Below, in pieces: positions 41,544 to 49,673 of a stretch of 64,000 nt of DNA. The notes under the pieces were generated by a model. It did no database searches and had not been told where the DNA came from. It worked only from the letters and a program-made list of their open reading frames with translations. The DNA is from Frigoribacterium sp. Leaf415 (GTDB lineage Bacteria > Actinomycetota > Actinomycetes > Actinomycetales > Microbacteriaceae). The stretch lies in contig NZ_LMQR01000001.1 in assembly GCF_001424645.1 (NCBI RefSeq), positions 2,492,621 through 2,556,620 on the forward strand, in the 5' to 3' direction. A program made the position numbers and the translations under genes. The first letter of the stretch is position 1, and each line of letters begins with the position of its first letter.

Positions 41544-42992
41544 ATGAGCGAGAAGAAGGCCCCCGAACCGGCGACCCTGTTGATGCTGGGGGCGAGCGGG
41601 GACCTCGCCGCGCGCCTCCTGATCCCCGGCCTGGGCGGCCTCTTGTCACTCGAGCCGCCGCGCCGCGTGCAGCTGATCGGCGCCGGCGTCGAGGAGTACA
41701 CCGACGCCGAGTGGAAGGCGCGCGTGAAGACGTCGTTCGACAGCGTCCAGGCGAGCGGCCCCGCGGTCGACGCGCTGCTCGAGTCGACCAGGTACATCAC
41801 GGCCGACGTGACCGGGGTCGACGGGCTCCGCAGCCTCGTCGAGGCGTGCGACGCGCCTCCGTCCATCTATTTCGCCCTGCCGCCCGCCATCACCGAGAAG
41901 GCCTGCACGGCCCTGCGTAAGGTCGACCTGCCCGAGGGCACGTCCCTCGCCCTCGAGAAGCCGTTCGGCACCGACCTCGCCAGCGCGAAGAAGTTGAACC
42001 GGGAGGTGTTGAAGCTCGTGCCCGAGGACCAGGTGCACCGCGTCGACCACTTCCTGGGCCGTTCGACCGTGCTCAACCTGCTCGGTCTGCGCTTCGCGAA
42101 CCGCCTGATCGAGCCCATGCTCAACAACCAACACGTCGAGAGCATCGAGATCGTCTACGACGAAGAGCTCGGCCTCGAGAACCGCGCCCGCTACTACGAC
42201 CACGCCGGCGCCATGGTCGACATGATCCAGAGCCACCTGCTGCAGGTCATGGCCGTGCTGACGATGAACGCCCCCGCGACGCTCGGCCCCGCCGACCTGC
42301 GCGACGAGAAGGAGTTGGTGCTGCGCGCCACCCACGTCTGGGACGACGACGCGGTCGCGAACACCCGCCGCGCCCGTTACGGCAAGGGCGAGGTCGACGG
42401 CCGCACCCTGCCCGCCTACGTCGACGAGGACGGCGTCGATCCGTCGCTCGAGACCGAGACGCTGGCCGAGGTCGTCGTCGAGGTGGCGAACTGGCGCTGG
42501 GCCGGCGTGCCGATCCTGCTGCGGTCGGGCAAGGCCCTGGCGTCGCGTCGCCGCGAGATCGTCATCACCTTCCGCCCGCCGACCCACGTGCCGAAGGAGT
42601 TCGTCGGCGGCGGCACCCCCGACCGCCTCCGCATCGCGATATCGCCCGACGAGATGTCGCTCGAACTGAACGTCAACGGGCCGGGCGACTCGTACGACCT
42701 GTCCCGCGCCTCCTTGCACGCCGACTTCGGCGCGGCCGACCTGACGGCTTACGGCGAGGTGCTCGAGGGCATCCTCGACGACGACCCGACGCTCTCGGTG
42801 CGCGGCGACTCGGCGGAAGAGGGCTGGCGCATCGTCGCCCCCGTCGTCGAGGCCTGGACGTCCGGCGAGGTCGCCATCGACGAGTACCCGGCGGGGTCGG
42901 CCGGGCCGGAGTCCTGGCCCGCGGGCGTGCACCAGAACGAGCCCGCCGTCCGGGCCCGCGAGGGTGCGAAGCTGGCGCACCGCGAGGACTGA
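41544..42992 (+). CDS. zwf: Glucose-6-phosphate dehydrogenase
   Basis: The 482-residue enzyme oxidises glucose-6-phosphate to 6-phosphogluconolactone with NADP. It has the cofactor loop LLMLGASGDLAARLLIPGL, EKPFGTDLASAKKLN with the conserved Lys, and the active-site segment QVHRVDHFLGRSTVLNLL, where the usual HYLGKE reads HFLGRS (the Lys is Arg). The C-terminal half keeps WRWAGVPILLRSGKAL and the substrate-binding Lys. It belongs to the divergent actinobacterial Zwf branch. TACCGT lies 7 nt before the ATG at 41544. It stands alone rather than in the usual pentose-phosphate operon. Confidence 0.92.
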   Translation: MSEKKAPEPATLLMLGASGDLAARLLIPGLGGLLSLEPPRRVQLIGAGVEEYTDAEWKARVKTSFDSVQASGPAVDALLESTRYITADVTGVDGLRSLVEACDAPPSIYFALPPAITEKACTALRKVDLPEGTSLALEKPFGTDLASAKKLNREVLKLVPEDQVHRVDHFLGRSTVLNLLGLRFANRLIEPMLNNQHVESIEIVYDEELGLENRARYYDHAGAMVDMIQSHLLQVMAVLTMNAPATLGPADLRDEKELVLRATHVWDDDAVANTRRARYGKGEVDGRTLPAYVDEDGVDPSLETETLAEVVVEVANWRWAGVPILLRSGKALASRRREIVITFRPPTHVPKEFVGGGTPDRLRIAISPDEMSLELNVNGPGDSYDLSRASLHADFGAADLTAYGEVLEGILDDDPTLSVRGDSAEEGWRIVAPVVEAWTSGEVAIDEYPAGSAGPESWPAGVHQNEPAVRAREGAKLAHRED

Positions 42993-43034
42993 GGCGCGGC
43001 GCCGGGAGGGCGCTCGCCGCCGGGCCGCCCCGCT

Positions 43035-43146
43035 GCCCCGCCACCCGCCACCCGCCACCCGCCACCCGCCACCCGCCACCCGCCACCCGCCACGAAGTAA
43101 ACAACGCGCCACGCAATCGTGTGGCGGTTTGTTCACTTCGTGGCGG
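43035..43146. repeat. 7-bp tandem array leading into palindrome, family C copy 2
   Basis: Eight or so CCGCCAC units run into a hairpin with arms 43087-43110 and 43123-43146 (21 of 24 paired) and a 12-nt loop GCAATCGTGT-type identical in its core to that at 16336-16347. It lies between the convergent zwf and transglutaminase-like genes. Confidence 0.8.
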
Positions 43147-43210
43147 GGTGGGGCTGACCCAGGGCCGGCAGGGCCGGCGCGAGCGCAGGAGGCGCGGTGC
43201 CGGCGGGCGG

Positions 43211-44068
43211 TCAGCCGAGGCTGACGAAGGTGCTCACGTCGTCGCGCGGCAGGACGTCGGCGACGGCCCCGACCTGCATCCCCGCGACCGTGACCCGTCC
43301 GCCGTGGCTCGAGAGGAACGCCGTGTCGGAGGCGTCCCGACCGGTCGCGATGCGCAGCAACGTCTGCCGAGGGGCCAGCCCGGTGGCGTCGACCACGTGC
43401 CAGGCACCGTCGACGAAGGCCTCGGCCACGGCGTGGAAGTCCATCGGCGACAGACCCGGGGCGTAGACGCTGACCAGCCGCGCGGGCACGTCGAGCCCGC
43501 GCAACAGGGCGATCACGAGGTGGGCGTAGTCGCGGCAGACGCCCTGCCGGTCGAGCAGGGTCTGCACGGCGCCGTCGGTCGGTGCGCTGGCCCCGGGCAC
43601 GTAGGCGAGGTGCGAACCGACCCACGTCGCGACCGCGGCGAGCAGTTCGCGCCCTTCGAGCCCGCCGAACTCGGCGCGGGCGGTGGGGCTGAGCGTGTCG
43701 GACTCGCAGTAGCGGCTCGGGCGGCGGTAGCGCACGAGGTCCAAGTCGTCGACGGCGGGTTCGTCGAGGCGTCCGTCGACGACGACCCGGTAGTCCACGG
43801 TGACCCGCCCGGCCCCGACCTCGCACAGGTGGAGGAGGGTGCCGTGGTGGTCGTGCAGCTCGCGGACCTCGAGGGGCGCGCCGTGCTGGGTGACGGCCAG
43901 CGCCTCCTCGGTGATGCGGGCGGTGTCGGCCGTGCCGGCCGCCGGTCCCGTGCCGGTCGCCGGTCCTGTGCCGGTCGGGGCGTAGGCGCGGGAGGCGGCG
44001 ATCGACAGGACGAACTCGGCGGGGCCGTCGACGTCGAACTCGAGCCGGGCGGACGCGGTGCGCTTCAT
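43211..44068 (-). CDS. Transglutaminase-like (cysteine protease fold) family protein
   Basis: The 285-residue protein has the transglutaminase core triad: Cys in DRQGVCRDYAHLVIALLRG near residue 178, His in MDFHAVAEAFVDG near 212, Asp in HVVDATGLAP near 226. The N-terminal part is a beta-rich domain of the bacterial transglutaminase-like type with LHDHHGTLLHLCEVGAGRV. Such proteins are thought to be amidohydrolases or proteases rather than cross-linkers. A short repeat TGTGPATGTGPAAG lies near residue 33. Confidence 0.88.
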   Translation of the reverse strand: MKRTASARLEFDVDGPAEFVLSIAASRAYAPTGTGPATGTGPAAGTADTARITEEALAVTQHGAPLEVRELHDHHGTLLHLCEVGAGRVTVDYRVVVDGRLDEPAVDDLDLVRYRRPSRYCESDTLSPTARAEFGGLEGRELLAAVATWVGSHLAYVPGASAPTDGAVQTLLDRQGVCRDYAHLVIALLRGLDVPARLVSVYAPGLSPMDFHAVAEAFVDGAWHVVDATGLAPRQTLLRIATGRDASDTAFLSSHGGRVTVAGMQVGAVADVLPRDDVSTFVSLG

Positions 44069-44181
44069 GACGAGAGGGTGGCACGTCCGTGAGTCGGGCG
44101 TGTTTCGGGGTGTGCCGTGAAGCGGCTGCGACCCTGCTGGGACCGCCGCTCGATGTCGGTGGTGCCGGGTTGGATGAACGC

Positions 44182-44478
44182 ATGCCCTCGTACCGCGTCA
44201 CGCTCACCGTCGGCACCCTGCGACCCGGGGTGCGGCCCGACTCCGTGCTGCCCGCGGCCGCCGCGAGTGCGGCGGGGCTGACCACGGTCGAGGCGAGCGA
44301 CGTCACGCTGGTGCGAGGCGAGCCGCGGCTGGTCGTGCGCTACGAGTGCGCCGCCGACGAGCCCGCGCACCGCATCGGGGCCGTCGTCGAGGCCACCGTC
44401 GGCGAGCTCGCCGACGTCGTGCAGGGCCGGGTGACGCGTCGCGACGGCGGGGCGTGGACGCTGGTCGGCGCGGTCTGA
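44182..44478 (+). CDS. Small conserved hypothetical protein
   Basis: The 98-residue soluble protein begins MPSYRVTLTVGTLRPGVRPD and has RLVVRYECAADEP and a final RRDGGAWTLVGAV. No recognised family or membrane segment. It is divergent from the transglutaminase-like gene. Confidence 0.62.
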   Translation: MPSYRVTLTVGTLRPGVRPDSVLPAAAASAAGLTTVEASDVTLVRGEPRLVVRYECAADEPAHRIGAVVEATVGELADVVQGRVTRRDGGAWTLVGAV

Positions 44479-44683
44479 CGCGTTCACCTCGAGGTCGAGG
44501 CCGTTCGCAGTCTCCGGCCGGCATCACGGCCGCGCCGCCTCGGAGCACAACGCACCGCACTCGCGCGAAACGGACGTCACGAACCCGGTTATCCACAGGC
44601 CGACATTTTTCATTGAGAAGACCAAATATTAATGCTTTTCTGGATGGGTCGAGCACCTGCTCACCCCTCCAGAAAGGCACCGC
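44479..44683 (+). promoter_or_regulatory. A+T-rich upstream region of the bacteriocin gene
   Basis: Within an otherwise G+C-rich region, 44605-44640 reads as an A+T-rich tract (CATTTTTCATTGAGAAGACC, then AAATATTAATGCTTTT), suitable for a promoter. AAAGG lies 6 nt before the ATG at 44684. Confidence 0.5.
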
Positions 44684-45070
44684 ATGAAGATCCTCTCCCG
44701 TCTCGCCACCGGCACTCTCGCATTGGCCCTGATGGCGACCGGCACGACGGCGGCGAACGCAGAAACACTGCCCGCGCCTGAATCAACAGTCGTCGAGTCC
44801 GGCTCAGTGGCGGTCCAGCCCGGTACAGCAGGGACGACCACGAGCGACCACAGCAGAGGCTTCGTGGTCGAGTCGTCCTGGACCTACGGCACGAAGCCCC
44901 GCCTGTACTCGAACTATTTCCACCGCAGCAGGTGGCACGGGTCGTCGGTGAAGACGGCCGCTGGCCGCATCACGCAGAGTGCGAACACGAGCCCGGGCCA
45001 GTGGTCGTACGCCTACGGCACCGCCACCCCGAATCGAGTGGACTACGCGTACTACCGCATCACGAGTTGA
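44684..45070 (+). CDS. Lactococcin 972 family bacteriocin precursor
   Basis: The 128-residue precursor has a signal peptide (MKILSRLATGTLALALMATG, cleavage near AANA) and a mature part with WTYGTKPRLYSNYFHRSRWH, a Lys/Arg- and Tyr/Trp-rich region like that of Lcn972, and AYGTATPNRVDYAYYRITS at the end. Lactococcin 972 is secreted by the Sec route, is unmodified and binds lipid II to block septum formation. It is followed by an immunity-type membrane protein and an ABC ATPase, as in known Lcn972 operons. Base use is less G+C-rich than neighbours. Target strains are unknown. Confidence 0.85.
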   Translation: MKILSRLATGTLALALMATGTTAANAETLPAPESTVVESGSVAVQPGTAGTTTSDHSRGFVVESSWTYGTKPRLYSNYFHRSRWHGSSVKTAAGRITQSANTSPGQWSYAYGTATPNRVDYAYYRITS

Positions 45071-45075
45071 GCTGC

Positions 45076-45107
45076 GTGGCGCGTCCTGCCCCGGCGTGAC
45101 GCGCCAC
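45076..45107 (+). terminator. Hairpin between bacteriocin and immunity-type genes
   Basis: GTGGCGCGTC (45076-45085) and GACGCGCCAC (45098-45107) form a perfect 10-bp stem with a 12-nt loop, 6 nt after the bacteriocin stop. It could attenuate transcription into the transporter genes. Confidence 0.6.
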
Positions 45108-45148
45108 CGCTCTCGCCTCCGCCCCGACCTCCCCGTCAGGAAGCCTCG

Positions 45149-47251
45149 ATGCACGTGATCCTCCGGACCTCCATCGTCCTCGTCTCGATGGTCTCGGCCG
45201 TTGCCGCGCACCTCGTCGCCGAGAGGACCGAAGAACTGTTCCCCCTGTCGGCTCCCGCCCAGATCCACATCACGTCGGGCCCAGGAGGCCAGAACGAACC
45301 TGCGACCGTGGTCGCGGACTTCGAGGGCAACGACCTGGCCGCAGCTCTCGTGACCTTCGACGCGACCCGGGAGGGCGTCCGACGCATCCTCGTCCTCTCT
45401 CCTGGATTCACAGGCCAGCCCGGGGCGCCCGGCGCCCTGGCACCGGGCAGGCAGGTTCCCGACTTCGGCACTCGTCTCGCGTCGACGCAGACCCGCGTCC
45501 TCGAGACCGGCGTCGACACGGTCTACGGCCAGTGGACCGTCTTCGGTTCCGACGGCGACATCGAACGCTCCGCTGACGACCTCCGCCGCGACGGATTCAC
45601 GGCGGAGGTCGTGTGGAACGATGCAGCAGCAACTGCCGCGCAAGCCGTCACGGTGATCCCGCCCCTCCTCGTGTTCGCCGTCGCCACCTTCCTGTTCGCG
45701 ACGTCGGCGGCGGCCTGGACCCTGACCGCCGGCTCACGACGGGCTCGTCGCGTCCACGGCTTTTCCCGCTCCGGGGTATCCGGCGGCGACCTCGTGAAGA
45801 CGGCGACTTTCGTCGGGGCCCTGTGGGCGACGACCTGGCTCGGCTGGCTGGCGACGGCCACCCTCCTGTGGGACTCCAGTCCGAGCATCGGCCCGACCGG
45901 TCTCCTCGTGGCGCAGATCACGGCTCTGTGCGGCGGGGCCATGATCGTTATCACCGCGCTCGCGGCCCTCGCGGCCCACGGCGGGTCGCGTCCGGGGCTG
46001 CGGCCTCGCGAGCGCCGAGCGACGACGATCCTCGGGGTGGCCGCGGGCACCACCCTCCTGAGCATCGGGGCGTCCATGCTGGCCGCGACGGAGGCACTCG
46101 CGGAAGCCGACGCCGGTCTCCGCGCCGCCACGGCGAAGCACGAGTCCTGGCGCGACCGATCGGCTCGGATCATCGCTTTGCGGGCGACGGAGGAGTCCGT
46201 CGTGGAGCGTGAGGCACCCGACTGGTCCCGCTTCATCGCCAGCGAGGAGGCGACAGGCCACCTCCTGCTGAACTACCTGGACCCCGGATGTCAGGGTCTC
46301 TCGTTGATCGTCGACTGCGTGGTGGTCAACCGCACCTACCTTCAGCAGGCGGCATCGCGGGGAACGAGCGGGGTCGACGAGTTCATCGACGACACCGATG
46401 ACCGGGTGCGGGTCCTCGTGCCCCTCGGTCTGGAGCCCGAGGCCGGGGCTCTCGAGTCACGTGTAAGAGAGTTCGTAGCATTCCAACGCGAGGTCGAGAC
46501 GCGATTCACCTGCCCCGACGCCGACTGCTTCGCCGAGGTCCCCGTCGCAGCCGTCACCGTCCAGACATATCGCTCCCCCCTCGAGCTCCCTCTGTTGACG
46601 GCCTATCCGCGCACGGATACGGGCGAGGACGTACTCGTCGATCCCGTCGTGGTCGTCGTCCCCCCGACCCAGCGAGTCCTCAGCATGGACTACCACCTGG
46701 CGGCCATGAGCACGGGCGACGAGTTGTACACCGGTTCGTACGACGAGCTCGAGACAGCGCTTCAGGAGCACGGCATCCGCGATCTCGTCTTCGCCCATGC
46801 GGAGGTCCGGGACGAGACCGGTTCGCTCGTGCCGCAGTGGCGCGCCTGGAAGAACCAGTCCCTCGTCACGCTGTGGCTCTCGTCCCTCTTGGCTGCTGCG
46901 ATGGTCCTCCTCCTCGTCTGGGCGTCAGTCCGCTCGCGTGCCCGCTCTCTGTCCGTCCGGCGCGTCCACGGCCTCGGTCCGTTCCGTCGCCACGGCCGGA
47001 AGACGATCCTCATCGGTGTACTCGGTTGTGCTGCGCCGTTCGCCTCCTTCGTGACCCCCCAGCCAGGGACCATGCCAGAGATCCCCCTAGGACGACTGAT
47101 CACCGCCGGCCTGGCACTCGCCGCCGCCTTCGTCCTTCTGGCCTGGCCGACGGCTCTCTGGTGCGAGGGTCGGCCCCGCGGGACGGCCTCGTCCACCAAC
47201 AAGAGAACCGCTCATCGCCCAACCGAAGGAGACATGCATGGTGCGTCCTGA
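45149..47251 (+). CDS. Bacteriocin-associated integral membrane protein (Lcn972 immunity/export type)
   Basis: The 700-residue protein has an N-terminal helix, a large extracytoplasmic region, and a cluster of helices around residues 165-310 (PPLLVFAVATFLFATSAAAW, GALWATTWLGWLATATLLW, AQITALCGGAMIVITALAAL) and again at 565-685 (LWLSSLLAAAMVLLLVWASV, GLALAAAFVLLAWPTALW). This matches the 7-8 helix membrane proteins that accompany lactococcin 972 genes. They are thought to act with the ABC ATPase in immunity or export. Extracellular Cys pairs (GCQGLSLIVDCVV, CPDADCF) suggest disulfides. AGGAAG precedes the start. Confidence 0.82.
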   Translation: MHVILRTSIVLVSMVSAVAAHLVAERTEELFPLSAPAQIHITSGPGGQNEPATVVADFEGNDLAAALVTFDATREGVRRILVLSPGFTGQPGAPGALAPGRQVPDFGTRLASTQTRVLETGVDTVYGQWTVFGSDGDIERSADDLRRDGFTAEVVWNDAAATAAQAVTVIPPLLVFAVATFLFATSAAAWTLTAGSRRARRVHGFSRSGVSGGDLVKTATFVGALWATTWLGWLATATLLWDSSPSIGPTGLLVAQITALCGGAMIVITALAALAAHGGSRPGLRPRERRATTILGVAAGTTLLSIGASMLAATEALAEADAGLRAATAKHESWRDRSARIIALRATEESVVEREAPDWSRFIASEEATGHLLLNYLDPGCQGLSLIVDCVVVNRTYLQQAASRGTSGVDEFIDDTDDRVRVLVPLGLEPEAGALESRVREFVAFQREVETRFTCPDADCFAEVPVAAVTVQTYRSPLELPLLTAYPRTDTGEDVLVDPVVVVVPPTQRVLSMDYHLAAMSTGDELYTGSYDELETALQEHGIRDLVFAHAEVRDETGSLVPQWRAWKNQSLVTLWLSSLLAAAMVLLLVWASVRSRARSLSVRRVHGLGPFRRHGRKTILIGVLGCAAPFASFVTPQPGTMPEIPLGRLITAGLALAAAFVLLAWPTALWCEGRPRGTASSTNKRTAHRPTEGDMHGAS

Positions 47252-48077
47252 TGCCCTGTCCACGACCCATCGCCCGGCGTCACCCGGCAGTCCCCGCCCG
47301 TCTCTGGTCGTCACGGATCTGTCGAAGGTCCATTCAGGGCGAGAACTCTGGAAGGACGTCACCGTGACGTTCGGCGCGGGGACCACGACGTCGATCGTGG
47401 GCCCTAACGGGGTGGGGAAGTCCACCTTGCTCCATTGCCTGGGGCTGCTCGGCACATCGACATCGGGCTCGATCGCTTACGAGGGCGCCGAACTCCGCCG
47501 CGCGCGAGGTCGGACACTGCGACGTCTGCATCGCGACGTCTTCGGGTTCCTCTTCCAGGACTACGGTCTCGTCGACAGCTGGACCGTCGCCAAGAACCTC
47601 GACGTCGCCCTGATGGCCCAGAGGGTCGCGTCACGGGAGCGCGCTGGGCGACGATCCGCAGCCCTGCGACGAGTTCACCTGGAGGGGGTCGACACGACGA
47701 AGGTGTCCCGGTTGAGTGGGGGTGAGCAACAGAGAGTCGCTCTCGCCCGCCTCATCCTGCACGAGCCCCGGGTCGTCCTCGCTGACGAACCCACCGCGGC
47801 GCTCGATGACGCGAACGCCGAGATGGTCCGCGAACTGCTTCGCGAACTCGCCGACGACGGCGCCGTCGTCATCGTGGCAACGCACGACGCGCGGGTGCTC
47901 GCCGCGAGCGATCAGGTGGTCGAACTCGACGGGGCGACGGCCTTCGTCAGACCGCGCGTAGGCTCCCGACATGGGGACGACACCGACGCGAACGCTGCTG
48001 ACGACGACCGCTCGTGTGGGGGCCGCGGTGGCGACGGCGGCGCTCGCCCTCGGGGTGCTGACGGCCTGCGGGGGTGA
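47238..48077 (+). CDS. ABC transporter ATP-binding protein of the bacteriocin operon
   Basis: The 279-residue ATPase has Walker A VGPNGVGKSTLLH near residue 57, Q-loop LFQDYGLVDSWT, signature LSGGEQQRVALARL, Walker B VVLADEPTAALDD and the H-loop VATHDARV. It belongs to the MacB-like/Lcn972-associated group and pairs with the 700-residue membrane protein, whose gene it overlaps by 14 nt (AAGGAGA before the ATG). The functional ATPase is complete by about residue 236. The last 36 residues, from about 47970, read out of frame through the beginning of a resident lipoprotein gene, so the native stop seems lost. Confidence 0.88.
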   Translation: MVRPDALSTTHRPASPGSPRPSLVVTDLSKVHSGRELWKDVTVTFGAGTTTSIVGPNGVGKSTLLHCLGLLGTSTSGSIAYEGAELRRARGRTLRRLHRDVFGFLFQDYGLVDSWTVAKNLDVALMAQRVASRERAGRRSAALRRVHLEGVDTTKVSRLSGGEQQRVALARLILHEPRVVLADEPTAALDDANAEMVRELLRELADDGAVVIVATHDARVLAASDQVVELDGATAFVRPRVGSRHGDDTDANAADDDRSCGGRGGDGGARPRGADGLRG

Positions 48078-48273
48078 CGACGACGACCCCGTGGTGACCG
48101 TCAGCCCGAGCGTGAGCCCGTCGTCGACTCCCGAGAGCCCGACTCCGGCACCCGCGTCTCCCACCGATGGCACCCCGACGCCGTCGCCGAGCCCGACCAG
48201 CCCCAGCGCGCGCCCCACCCCGGTCACGACCGACAAGCCCACCGACCGGCAGACGATCCCCCCGCAGAACTAG
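47971..48273 (+). CDS. Small lipoprotein with Pro/Ser/Thr-rich tail
   Basis: The 100-residue protein has a signal (TARVGAAVATAALALGVLTAC, lipobox LTAC at the Cys) and a low-complexity surface tail (SVSPSSTPESPTPAPASPTD). TAGGCT lies 6 nt before its ATG, a leaderless start of the local type. It overlaps the ABC ATPase gene by 107 nt in another frame, which suggests that the bacteriocin operon was joined to this gene secondarily. Function unknown. Confidence 0.75.
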   Translation: MGTTPTRTLLTTTARVGAAVATAALALGVLTACGGDDDDPVVTVSPSVSPSSTPESPTPAPASPTDGTPTPSPSPTSPSARPTPVTTDKPTDRQTIPPQN

Positions 48274-48309
48274 CGGCCTGCCCCCGTCGATCGGGCATCG
48301 CACCACGAA

Positions 48310-48349
48310 CTGAACGTCGCACCGCGCGTGTGCGCGGTGCGACGTTCAG
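48310..48349. terminator. Perfect 18-bp hairpin between convergent genes
   Basis: CTGAACGTCGCACCGCGC (48310-48327) and its exact complement (48332-48349) with a 4-nt loop, between the lipoprotein and the transglycosylase-like gene. Confidence 0.8.
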
Positions 48350-48383
48350 AAGGCGGTGCGACCCGAGCCCCGGGAGGGCCGGC

Positions 48384-49295
48384 TCAGTACCAGTTGACGG
48401 ACTGCGAGTGCGACCAGGCGCCGCACGGAGTGCCGTAGACCGACTTGATGTAACCGAGGCCCCAGGTGATCTGCGTCTTGGCGCTCGTCGCCCAGTCGCT
48501 GCCGGCCGAGGCCATCTTGCTGCCGGGCAGTGCCTGCGGGATGCCGGTCGCGCCGCTGGCGTTGTAGGCCTTGTAGTTCCAGCCCGACTCCTTGGTCCAG
48601 AGCGAGACGAGGCACGAGAACTGGTCGCTGCCCCAGCCGTACTGCGAGGACGCGAGCGACTGGGCCGTGGCCTTGGCCCCGGCCACCGAGTTGTCGGACG
48701 CGGCGCGGGCGGCCTCGGCGGCGGCGGCGGCCTCTGCGGCGGCCTTCGCCTCGGCGGCGGCCTGTGCCTCGGCTGCGGCCTGCGCGGCGGCAGCCGCAGC
48801 GGCGGCCTGGCGGTCGGCCTCGGCGGCGGCGGACTGCACGGTCTGAGCCGAGAGCGCGGTCTTCTCGACGCGGTCGTTCAGCGTCGAGGCGTCGAGCTTC
48901 TCGTAGTCGGCGAGCGAGGCGACCTGGGTCTGCAGCTCGCTGGCGTCGGTCCGGCCCGAGGTCGAGGCGACGACCTGGTTCGCGATCTGGATGGTCGAGC
49001 GCGCCTTGGCCTGCGCCAGCGAGGTGGCGATGTCGGCCTTCTGCTGCTTGACGTCGGCGGCGTGCTGCTCGGCCGAGATGGTGTCGGCACCGGCGGCCGA
49101 CATCGAGGTGACCGCGAAGCCGGTCCCCGCCACGAGGGCGACCGCGGCGACGCCTCCGATCAGCGACAGGCGGCGACGAGCGCTGCGACGGCGGCCGGCG
49201 GAGAGCGAGCGGCGCGTGGCGGGAGCCTCGGCGGTCGGGGTCGACCCGGCGGTGACGGAGTCCTCGCCGGGGGCAGGGGTGTTCTCGGTGGTCAT
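48384..49295 (-). CDS. Exported lytic-transglycosylase-like protein with Ala-rich coiled coil
   Basis: The 303-residue protein has a basic N-terminus, a membrane segment (LSLIGGVAAVALVAGTGFAV), a helical region of about 150 residues rich in Ala/Lys/Glu/Gln (AAAEADRQAAAAAAAAQAAA and more) and a C-terminal SLT/resuscitation-type domain: SQYGWGSDQFSCLVSLWTKE, then SGWNYKAYNASGATGIPQAL and GLGYIKSVYGTPCGAWSHSQ. The Glu in TKESGW is the likely catalytic residue; two Cys probably form a disulfide. It should act on peptidoglycan outside the membrane. Confidence 0.88.
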   Translation of the reverse strand: MTTENTPAPGEDSVTAGSTPTAEAPATRRSLSAGRRRSARRRLSLIGGVAAVALVAGTGFAVTSMSAAGADTISAEQHAADVKQQKADIATSLAQAKARSTIQIANQVVASTSGRTDASELQTQVASLADYEKLDASTLNDRVEKTALSAQTVQSAAAEADRQAAAAAAAAQAAAEAQAAAEAKAAAEAAAAAEAARAASDNSVAGAKATAQSLASSQYGWGSDQFSCLVSLWTKESGWNYKAYNASGATGIPQALPGSKMASAGSDWATSAKTQITWGLGYIKSVYGTPCGAWSHSQSVNWY

Positions 49296-49673
49296 GTGGT
49301 CCTCGTGCTCGGCCGACCCGCGCCTCCGGTCGGGCGGGGGCGCACACGGCACAGCCACGCCGGGCGCTCGGGGCGCTCACGGGTGGCCGGTGTCCACGCG
49401 ACGGGGCGAGGGGCCGTGACAGGTCGGTGTCGGTCTCGCGAGGCCGTGGGGCCTCGACTCGTCCGCCACGGCTGCTCGGTCGAGAGGGGACTCGGTCGAG
49501 AGGGGCGCACGCGCCCGGGCGAAGTGACGAGTATGCAGAGACTTCCTGAGTAGAACCACACAATGCACTGTCGAACCGTGCAGTCCGGCGCATCAGCCCA
49601 GCGGATGACATCGACCCGCGCCCTCCTCATCCGAGCGAAGGAGGCGCGGGTCGGGCAGGTCAGCGCCCCCCGA
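49296..49673. other. Intergenic region between two leftward genes
   Basis: The 378 bases contain no gene I can support. They hold a GGAGGCGCG copy at 49319-49327, a possible promoter for the transglycosylase-like gene (leftward TTCGACA about 16 nt before TACTCA, around 49545-49575) and the hairpin at 49612-49653. A c-di-AMP riboswitch, often found upstream of such genes, is not visible. Confidence 0.45.
49612..49653. terminator. Hairpin from an inverted pair of the dispersed motif
   Basis: CGACCCGCGCCCTCC (49612-49626) pairs with GGAGGCGCGGGTCG (49640-49653) apart from one bulged base, 20 nt after the stop of the leftward AI-2E family gene. Confidence 0.6.

Noticed and set aside
49296..49560. 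c-di-AMP (ydaO) riboswitch upstream of the transglycosylase-like gene
   Set aside because: Such genes often have one, but the conserved GGGGGACCCA and GGGGTGAATC-like blocks are absent.
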